A stretch of 19,503 nucleotides of DNA from Claveliimonas sp964652805 (GTDB lineage Bacteria; Bacillota; Clostridia; Lachnospirales; Lachnospiraceae): assembly GCA_964652805.1 (NCBI GenBank), contig CAZZBJ010000044.1, positions 1-19,503 of the forward strand, read 5' to 3'. A program made the position numbers and the translations under genes. The notes under the pieces are model-generated. The model saw nothing but the letters and a program-made list of their open reading frames with translations. It made no database searches and was not told where the DNA came from. Position 1 is the stretch's first letter. The number at the start of each line of letters is the position of its first letter. Shown one piece after another: positions 14,280 through 19,503 of this stretch.

Positions 14280-15167
14280 ATGAACCTATATCATTTGCGG
14301 TATTTTGCAACACTCGCTCATCTGGAGCACTATACAAAGGCGGCGGAGCTTCTGTCCATCACCCAGCCAAGCCTCAGCCACGCTATCTCATCCCTTGAAA
14401 ACGAGCTTGGGGTCAAGCTGTTTGAGAAAGAGGGGCGCAATGTGGTCCTGACCAAATGCGGGCAGGCGTTTCTGGAGGATGTGGAGCAGGCTTTAAGTAT
14501 TCTTGACTCCAGCGTGAACAAGCTCCAGATGACAGGCAGCGGCGAGGGACAGATCGACATCGCTGTGCTGCGCACGCTGAGCACCCAGTTTGTGCCCGGT
14601 CTTGTGCGGGACTACATAAAGGAACACCCGAAGCAGAACATTGACTTCCGCTTTCACAACTCCACCGGCCTTACGCCGGATATGATCGAGGGGCTGAAAA
14701 GCCGGAAATACGATATCGCCTTCTGCTCCAAGATGGAGAACGAACCCACCATTGAGTTCGTCCCCGTAGCCAGGCAGAAACTGGTGCTGATTGTACCCAA
14801 CGGCCATCCGCTGTGCACCCGGGACGAGATCGACCTGGCAGACACACTGACCTACACACACATCGGCTTCTCACGGCGCAGCGGCCTGCGCCCCATCATT
14901 GACAAGCTGTTCAAGGAGTGCAAGGGACATCCCCGATACGCCTACGAGGTGGAGGAGGACCAGGCCGTAGCTGGCCTTGTGTCCGTCGGCTTCGGCATCG
15001 CTGTGGTGCCCCACATGGCGCTCCTCTCCTATATGCCGGTCCAGATCATCCGCATCGCCAATCCCACCTGGGAGCGGATCTTCTACATGTGCAGCCTGAA
15101 GAACGTGTACCAGGCGCCAGCCATTAACGACTTCAAGGAATTCGTCAAGCGCCGCGCGGAGGTATAG
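14280..15167 (+). CDS. LysR family transcriptional regulator
   Basis: A 295-residue LysR-type regulator. The N-terminal winged helix-turn-helix is about 1-60, with the family pattern NLYHLRYFATLAHLEHYTKA, AAELLSITQPSLSHAISSLE and LGVKLFEKEGRNVVLT. A linker helix follows (about 65-85), then a two-lobed periplasmic-binding-protein-like effector domain (about 90-290). Its effector is probably a substrate or product of the divergently transcribed isomerase/reductase pair, the usual arrangement for this family. GGAGG lies 7 bases before the ATG. The gene stands alone, followed by a hairpin at 15183-15215 and a bidirectional terminator. The target genes are inferred from divergence only. Confidence 0.94.
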   Translation: MNLYHLRYFATLAHLEHYTKAAELLSITQPSLSHAISSLENELGVKLFEKEGRNVVLTKCGQAFLEDVEQALSILDSSVNKLQMTGSGEGQIDIAVLRTLSTQFVPGLVRDYIKEHPKQNIDFRFHNSTGLTPDMIEGLKSRKYDIAFCSKMENEPTIEFVPVARQKLVLIVPNGHPLCTRDEIDLADTLTYTHIGFSRRSGLRPIIDKLFKECKGHPRYAYEVEEDQAVAGLVSVGFGIAVVPHMALLSYMPVQIIRIANPTWERIFYMCSLKNVYQAPAINDFKEFVKRRAEV

Positions 15168-15182
15168 TGAAACGGTTAAACG

Positions 15183-15215
15183 GGGACGTAATGCTTGTCA
15201 AAAGTGTTCCGTCTC
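15183..15215 (+). repeat. REP-like imperfect hairpin
   Basis: GGGACG (15183-15188) pairs with CGTCTC (15210-15215). After one mismatch AATGCTT (15190-15196) pairs with AAGTGTT (15202-15208), allowing wobbles, with loop GTCAA. The GGGACG...CGTCYC frame around an AT-rich core recalls, from memory, the REP elements scattered by RAYT transposases in some Firmicutes. ATTTTAATTT follows, so it may also stop LysR transcription. Confidence 0.45.
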
Positions 15216-15248
15216 ATTTTAATTTAACTGGTATATCATAATCTATCA

Positions 15249-15297
15249 AAAAAGTGAGGGCCTCTTCCACGAAATCCAGGAGAAACCCTCGCTTTTT
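15249..15297. terminator. Bidirectional terminator between LysR and gpsA
   Basis: AAAAAGTGAGGG (to 15260) pairs with CCCTCGCTTTTT (15286-15297) with one wobble, flanked by an A-tract and a T-tract. It serves the LysR gene on the plus strand and the der-plsY-gpsA unit on the minus strand. The rest of the 212-base gap between the two genes holds the REP-like hairpin and no gene. Confidence 0.85.
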
Positions 15298-15379
15298 CAT
15301 TTTATCTGTCAAATTCAGTACAGATGCTGGCCAAGCTGTAATACACCATTGCGCGCCAGTTAGTCTGCGTCCCCATTCG

Positions 15380-16390
15380 CTAGTTCCACGGCTTCGCATT
15401 GTGCTCTGCCTTACCCTTACGCATCATCAGGTCGTAGACCGCCTCTTTCGCGTTTTTTTCCTCAAAAAGGATGGCATTGACCTGCTCGATGATGGGAAGA
15501 TCCACGCCGTACTTCTTCCCCAGAGCCACAGCTGCTTTTGTGGAGTAGACGCCCTCCACCACCATCTTCACCTCGTCCATGGCCTCCTGCATGGTCTTGC
15601 CCTGTCCCATCAGGTAGCCCGCCTTCCGATTCCGACTGTGGACACTGGCACAGGTCACGATCAGATCGCCGATGCCGGTCAGCCCCATAAAACTCTCCAG
15701 GGCTCCGCCCATCTTCACGCCCAGCCGTGCGATCTCGTGAATACCCCTTGTAATGAGGGCTGCCTTTGTGTTGTCCCCGTAGCCCAGGCCATCGGCCATG
15801 CCTGCTGCCAGGGCGATGACATTTTTCAGAGAACCTCCCAGCTCAATGCCCAGGATGTCCGGGCTTGTGTAGACGCGGAACACCTCGTTCATGAACATCT
15901 TCTGAAGGTACTCGGCAGTCTCCTTCGTCTTTGCCCCCACTACCACGCTTGTGGGAATCATCCGCCCCACCTCTTCCGCATGACTGGGTCCGGACAGGAC
16001 TGCCACGTTGGCCTGAGGGATTTCCTCCTCGATCTGCTCGGAGAGGGTCATCAGCGTGGATTCCTCAATACCCTTTGCCACATTCACGAGAACCTGTCCT
16101 TCCTTAATAAAGGGACACATGTTCCTGGCCGTACTCCTCGTAAAGGTGGACGGCACTGCCAAAACAACGAAATCCTTGTCCGTCACGGTCTTCTTCATGT
16201 CCGTGGTAAATTCCATATCCTCCGGGATCTTTACGCCCGGAAGCTTGCTCTTGTGCTCTCGCTCCCGGGAGAGCATCTCCACCTCCTCCTCATTGATAGA
16301 CCAGACAATCACCTCATGTCCATTCTTGTAGAGGAGAAGCGAGAGGGCTGTCCCCCAGCTTCCGGCTCCCATAATCCCAACTTTTGCCAT
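15380..16390 (-). CDS. gpsA: NAD(P)-dependent glycerol-3-phosphate dehydrogenase
   Basis: A 336-residue cytosolic enzyme that reduces dihydroxyacetone phosphate to sn-glycerol-3-phosphate, the backbone of membrane lipids. The N-terminal Rossmann motif is GIMGAGSWGTAL (5-16). The middle of the protein has the family segment LSGPSHAEEV, and the catalytic region reads GGSLKNVIALAAGMADGLGYGDNTKAALITRG, with the conserved Lys in SLKN. Length is standard. AAGGAGG precedes the ATG. It lies downstream of plsY, whose enzyme uses its product, so the two form a functional pair. The transcript ends at the terminator at 15249-15297. Confidence 0.97.
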   Translation of the reverse strand: MAKVGIMGAGSWGTALSLLLYKNGHEVIVWSINEEEVEMLSREREHKSKLPGVKIPEDMEFTTDMKKTVTDKDFVVLAVPSTFTRSTARNMCPFIKEGQVLVNVAKGIEESTLMTLSEQIEEEIPQANVAVLSGPSHAEEVGRMIPTSVVVGAKTKETAEYLQKMFMNEVFRVYTSPDILGIELGGSLKNVIALAAGMADGLGYGDNTKAALITRGIHEIARLGVKMGGALESFMGLTGIGDLIVTCASVHSRNRKAGYLMGQGKTMQEAMDEVKMVVEGVYSTKAAVALGKKYGVDLPIIEQVNAILFEEKNAKEAVYDLMMRKGKAEHNAKPWN

Positions 16391-16434
16391 AATCTTCCTC
16401 CTTCCCGGCCTGCCCGCCCATCCCGGCGGGGACA

Positions 16435-16465
16435 GAGCCGTATGATCTCTTTATAATGACGGCTC
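16435..16465 (-). other. Inverted repeat between plsY and gpsA
   Basis: GAGCCGT (16435-16441) and ACGGCTC (16459-16465) form a perfect 7-bp stem with a 17-base AT-rich loop. It lies in the 98-base gap upstream of the gpsA RBS. No U-tract follows, so this is perhaps a processing or stability element rather than a terminator. Confidence 0.35.
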
Positions 16466-16488
16466 ACTGGACCGTTACTATCTGTTCA

Positions 16489-17139
16489 TTATGATTTGCT
16501 CTTTCCCACGCTCAGCTTGTTCTCCGTGCCGTTCATCAGCCGGCCGATATTGGCCCTGTGCTTGTAAAAGGCGGAGACAACAACGAGCGCGGCCAGCACA
16601 TACATCTCCACGAGATGGCTGCCGTCCACATGAAAGCCGCCCGTCTGTCCGTACACCACCACGCAGACAAAATATGTCACCACAACTGCAAGAGAACCCA
16701 CGGACACATATTTTGTGGCCGCCACGCTGGCAAGAAATACAGCCAGGCAGATCAGCATGATCCAGATATTCCATGTGGTGATGATGATGCCGGCCGTGAC
16801 CGCAATGCCCTTGCCGCCCTTAAACTTCATATAAAATGGATAATTGTGTCCCAGGATGGCTCCAAGTCCCGCATACTGTGACAGCACCGGCATAATGCCG
16901 CCGTATGCGCCCCCGAAGATCAGGCGGACTATAAGAACAGCGAACACACATTTAAGGCAGTCGCCCAGGAGGGTGATGACCCCCGCCTTCCAGCCCATAG
17001 TCCGCAGGGCATTGGTGGTTCCCGCATTTCCGCTCCCCTTTGTCCGTATATCAATATGCTGCGTCTTTCCGTACAGATATCCGGTCTGGATAAGCCCAAA
17101 GGCGTATCCGATAACCAGACAAATGACTCGTTCTATCAT
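16489..17139 (-). CDS. plsY: Glycerol-3-phosphate acyltransferase PlsY
   Basis: A 216-residue integral membrane enzyme that transfers an acyl group from acyl-phosphate to glycerol-3-phosphate, giving lysophosphatidic acid. Motif 1 is GSGNAGTTN (35-43), the glycine-rich motif 2 is GHNYPFYMKFKGGKG (97-111), and the third conserved site is the KHRANIGRL segment near residue 195. Hydrophobic helices lie around 5-24, 52-76, 82-100, 115-140 and 148-170. It ends in a short hydrophilic tail (NKLSVGKSKS). AGGAG within the end of der precedes the ATG, and only two bases separate the genes, so translation is probably coupled. The der-plsY-gpsA order is common in Clostridia. Confidence 0.97.
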   Translation of the reverse strand: MIERVICLVIGYAFGLIQTGYLYGKTQHIDIRTKGSGNAGTTNALRTMGWKAGVITLLGDCLKCVFAVLIVRLIFGGAYGGIMPVLSQYAGLGAILGHNYPFYMKFKGGKGIAVTAGIIITTWNIWIMLICLAVFLASVAATKYVSVGSLAVVVTYFVCVVVYGQTGGFHVDGSHLVEMYVLAALVVVSAFYKHRANIGRLMNGTENKLSVGKSKS

Positions 17140-17141
17140 GA

Positions 17142-18470
17142 TTACTGCTCCTTCTCCTTCCGCTGGCGGACAAAGAATTTAAGGGACGTCCCCTTAAATC
17201 CAAAGGCCTCCCGGATTTTATTTTCCAGATACCTGGTGTATGAAAAATGCATCAGCTCCTTGTCATTGACAAAGAGGACAAAGGTAGGAGGCTTTACCGC
17301 CACCTGGGTAATATAAAAGAGTTTCAGTCTCTTTCCCTTGTCCGAGGGGGGCTGCTGCATGGCCACGGCCTCCATCATAATCTCGTTGAGGACTCCTGTA
17401 GCTACCCGGAGGTTCTGATTTTGTATCACCATGTCGATCTTCTCAAACAGCTTCGGAAGCCTCTGCCCGCTCTTAGCTGACACGTACATGATCTCCGCAT
17501 AGGGCATAAAGGAGAGAATCCGGCGCACCTCGTTCTCATACTCCCGCATGGTCTTGTCATTTTTTTCAATGGCATCCCACTTATTCACCACAATGATGAT
17601 GCCCTTGCCCCTCTCGTGGGCAATGCCCGCGATCTTGGCGTCCTGCTCCGTGACTCCCTCCATGGCGTCGATGACCACCAGGACCACGTCCGCCCGCTCC
17701 ACAGCTGTCACAGTGCGGATGATACTGTACCGCTCCAGTTCCTCCCTGATCTTATTCTTCCGACGAAGGCCCGCTGTGTCGATGAACACATACTCTTTTC
17801 CGTCATGGATGACCTCTGTGTCAATGGCGTCCCTGGTAGTGCCGGCGATATCCGACACGATCACCCTCTGCTCCCCAAGGAGCTTGTTGATGATAGAGGA
17901 TTTCCCCACATTGGGCTTCCCGACGATGGCTACTCTGGGCCGCTCGTCCTCCTCCTCTTCCCCAGCATGCTCCGGGAAATGGGCGATCAGGGCGTCCAGC
18001 ATGTCTCCCAGCCCCAGCCTGGAGGAGGCGGAGATAGGGATTGGATCCCCGATGCCAAGATTGTAGAACTCATAGACGTCCGTCATGAATTTATCAAAAT
18101 TGTCCGCCTTGTTCACCACAAGGACAACCGGCTTTCCGGACCTGCGCAGCATGTCCGCCACCTTGGCATCCGCATCCTGCAGCCCCTGCCGCACGTCTGT
18201 AAGGAAAATGATGACGTCCGCCGTGTCTATGGCGATCTGCGCCTGCTCCCGCATCTGGGAGAGGATGATATCCTTGCTCTCCGGCTCAATGCCTCCGGTA
18301 TCGATCAGCGTAAATTCCCAGTCCAGCCAGGACACATCCGCGTAAATGCGGTCCCGGGTCACGCCCGGCGTGTCCTTTACGATGGAGATCTTCTCTCCGG
18401 CCAGCACGTTAAATAAAGTGGATTTTCCCACATTCGGCCGCCCTACGACAGCCACCACTGGTTTACTCAT
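17142..18470 (-). CDS. der: Ribosome biogenesis GTPase Der (EngA)
   Basis: A 442-residue essential GTPase with two tandem G domains and a C-terminal KH-like domain, acting in 50S ribosomal subunit assembly. The first P-loop is GRPNVGKS (10-17), with DTGG and NKAD following. The second P-loop is GKPNVGKS (184-191), followed by DTAG and NKWD. The KH-like domain occupies roughly the last 90 residues, ending in a Lys/Arg/Glu-rich tail. Length is typical. AAAGGAG precedes the ATG. The gene follows a DUF512 gene by 61 bases and precedes plsY by 2 bases. Confidence 0.98.
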   Translation of the reverse strand: MSKPVVAVVGRPNVGKSTLFNVLAGEKISIVKDTPGVTRDRIYADVSWLDWEFTLIDTGGIEPESKDIILSQMREQAQIAIDTADVIIFLTDVRQGLQDADAKVADMLRRSGKPVVLVVNKADNFDKFMTDVYEFYNLGIGDPIPISASSRLGLGDMLDALIAHFPEHAGEEEEDERPRVAIVGKPNVGKSSIINKLLGEQRVIVSDIAGTTRDAIDTEVIHDGKEYVFIDTAGLRRKNKIREELERYSIIRTVTAVERADVVLVVIDAMEGVTEQDAKIAGIAHERGKGIIIVVNKWDAIEKNDKTMREYENEVRRILSFMPYAEIMYVSAKSGQRLPKLFEKIDMVIQNQNLRVATGVLNEIMMEAVAMQQPPSDKGKRLKLFYITQVAVKPPTFVLFVNDKELMHFSYTRYLENKIREAFGFKGTSLKFFVRQRKEKEQ

Positions 18471-18506
18471 ATTGCTCTCCTTTTCCCTTCTGTTTCCTAT
18501 CTGCTT

Positions 18507-18527
18507 ACCGGCCGCCAGACGGCCGGT
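18507..18527 (-). other. GC-rich hairpin between DUF512 gene and der
   Basis: ACCGGCCG (18507-18514) pairs with CGGCCGGT (18520-18527) around a 5-base loop. On the minus strand it is preceded by AAAA and followed by TAAGCAG, with no U-tract, so a terminator of the DUF512 transcript is doubtful. On the plus strand it is followed by TTTTC, but no plus-strand gene precedes it. Confidence 0.45.
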
Positions 18528-18531
18528 TTTC

Positions 18532-19503
18532 TTATCGTTGTCTCAGCACGGCATCAATAAAATCCTGCCCGCTTGATTTTACAATATCTATCTCGGATTG
18601 TAAAGCATCTTTCAGCTCCGCGAGAGTCACGTCATCCAGGAAAACCTCCTCCTGGCTGCGGAACATATTGCAGGGCAGAAGCAGCGCCTTCCCCAGCTTC
18701 TTCCCGGCCAGCTGCTCCCTTAAGTCCTGTCCTGTGATAAGTCCCGCCACGGTGATCCGCTCCCCGAAAAACCGGTTCTCGATCTGGTAGGTGTGTATCA
18801 CAGTCCCGGGATACCGGCTCTGTATCTTCTCCGCCATGCTGCAAATGAGAGAGTAAGCCAGCTTGCCCGTGGCCACGGACACCTCCCGGGGAAGGTCATC
18901 TCCCGGAAGATGCTCAAAGGCCTCCTGGAACTCATTTTCCAGAAGACGCATCATCCCCACGCCGTTCTCCAGCTGCAGATATCCGTCGTACCTCTCCTCA
19001 GGGGGCATGTCCTCCCCGGCCAGCAGGTACCACTCGTCCCCCCCATGGATAAAATGCGTTCCCCACTTCTCATACAGCTTATCCTGCCAGCGCCGGATCA
19101 CCTCCAGCACCTGCCTGGCGTCTTCGGAAGTAAAGGACTCCAGGAGGCAGAGACCCTCCCTGTACTTTGTCAGTCCCACCGGCACCACGGACACACTCTG
19201 CAGGTAAGGCAGATAACCGGACAGATCCCGGATGGTTCTCTCCAGCTCCTGGCCGTCGTTGATGCCCCTGCAGAGGACGATCTGGCCGTTCATCTCAATT
19301 CCCGCCTCATACAGCCTGTCCACCTTCTCCAGCGCCTCCCCGGCAAACCGGTTGCGGAGCATCTGACAGCGCAGCGCAGGGTTGGTAGTGTGGAAGGAAA
19401 TATTAATGGGTTCCAGATGATAGCGTATGATCCTGTCAATGTCGTGGTCACTCATGTTTGTCAGTGTCACGTAGTTTCCCTGGAGGAAAGAAAGTCTGGA
19501 ATC
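18532..19503 (-). CDS. DUF512 family protein (PDZ / radical-SAM-like Fe-S), 5' end outside window
   Basis: The last 323 residues of a DUF512 protein; the frame runs open through the window edge as DSRLSFLQGNYVTLTNM, so the start and the N-terminal PDZ-like and radical-SAM-like portions are missing. The visible part has family features: LTNMSDHDIDRIIRYHLEPI, NISFHTTNPALRCQMLRNRF, QIVLCRGINDG and VSVVPVGLTKYREGL. The C-terminal DUF512 region follows (ATGKLAYSLI and RFFGERITVAGLITGQDL). These proteins are thought to be Fe-S oxidoreductases of unknown substrate and very often sit directly upstream of der in Clostridia, as here. A GTG at 19470 could mimic a start, but the conserved upstream residues show the gene continues. 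Confidence 0.92.
   Translation of the reverse strand, partial: DSRLSFLQGNYVTLTNMSDHDIDRIIRYHLEPINISFHTTNPALRCQMLRNRFAGEALEKVDRLYEAGIEMNGQIVLCRGINDGQELERTIRDLSGYLPYLQSVSVVPVGLTKYREGLCLLESFTSEDARQVLEVIRRWQDKLYEKWGTHFIHGGDEWYLLAGEDMPPEERYDGYLQLENGVGMMRLLENEFQEAFEHLPGDDLPREVSVATGKLAYSLICSMAEKIQSRYPGTVIHTYQIENRFFGERITVAGLITGQDLREQLAGKKLGKALLLPCNMFRSQEEVFLDDVTLAELKDALQSEIDIVKSSGQDFIDAVLRQR

Noticed and set aside
15254..16456. A 400-codon plus-strand frame opposite gpsA
   Set aside because: Antisense shadow, rich in His/Leu/Cys and overlapping a terminator; gpsA is unambiguous.
18507..18527. Intrinsic terminator ending the DUF512 transcript
   Set aside because: The U-tract is on the wrong side for the minus strand, and der follows closely with no clear promoter of its own.

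Overview
The window looks like the chromosome of an anaerobic Clostridia bacterium, most likely a Lachnospiraceae / Clostridium cluster XIVa gut commensal. The evidence is a moderately GC-rich genome with strong AAGGAGG-type ribosome binding sites, a CBS/DRTGG-type family II pyrophosphatase, and a DUF512 protein followed by der, plsY and gpsA. This assignment is inference from gene content and order, not from a search. I saw no rRNA, tRNA, CRISPR array, transposase or prophage gene.

Layout. (1) 1-2520: a minus-strand pair, CBS-pyrophosphatase then flavin reductase, with a palindrome over the candidate promoter. (2) 2494-3332: a plus-strand monocistronic gene for a protein with two S1 domains, ending at a bidirectional terminator. 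(3) 3374-10875: two consecutive minus-strand units. The upstream one starts at a near-perfect sigma-A promoter and holds ABC ATPase, ABC membrane subunit, mgsA and a methyltransferase, all tightly packed. The downstream one has its own promoter and holds hslO (Hsp33), nadE and a two-helix membrane protein. (4) 10872-15240: an accessory-looking block with a LysR regulator divergent from a TIM-barrel isomerase-like gene and an Old-Yellow-Enzyme-type Fe-S flavoprotein reductase. Behind the reductase lie two short remnants or small ORFs, and behind the LysR gene a REP-like hairpin. (5) 15249-19503: a conserved minus-strand run of DUF512 (cut by the window edge), der, plsY and gpsA, ending at a second bidirectional terminator.

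How the genes work together. GpsA makes glycerol-3-phosphate and PlsY acylates it, the first steps of phospholipid synthesis, next to the ribosome-assembly GTPase Der. MgsA is the methylglyoxal bypass. NadE makes NAD and Hsp33 is a redox-sensing chaperone. The most likely place for undescribed biology is block 4: a LysR-controlled isomerase/epimerase plus enoate-reductase pair of unknown substrate. It has an unusual intergenic hairpin and a C-terminal-tail-like coding stretch lying behind two in-frame stops. Several start sites were moved on ribosome-binding-site evidence, notably a TTG start for nadE.
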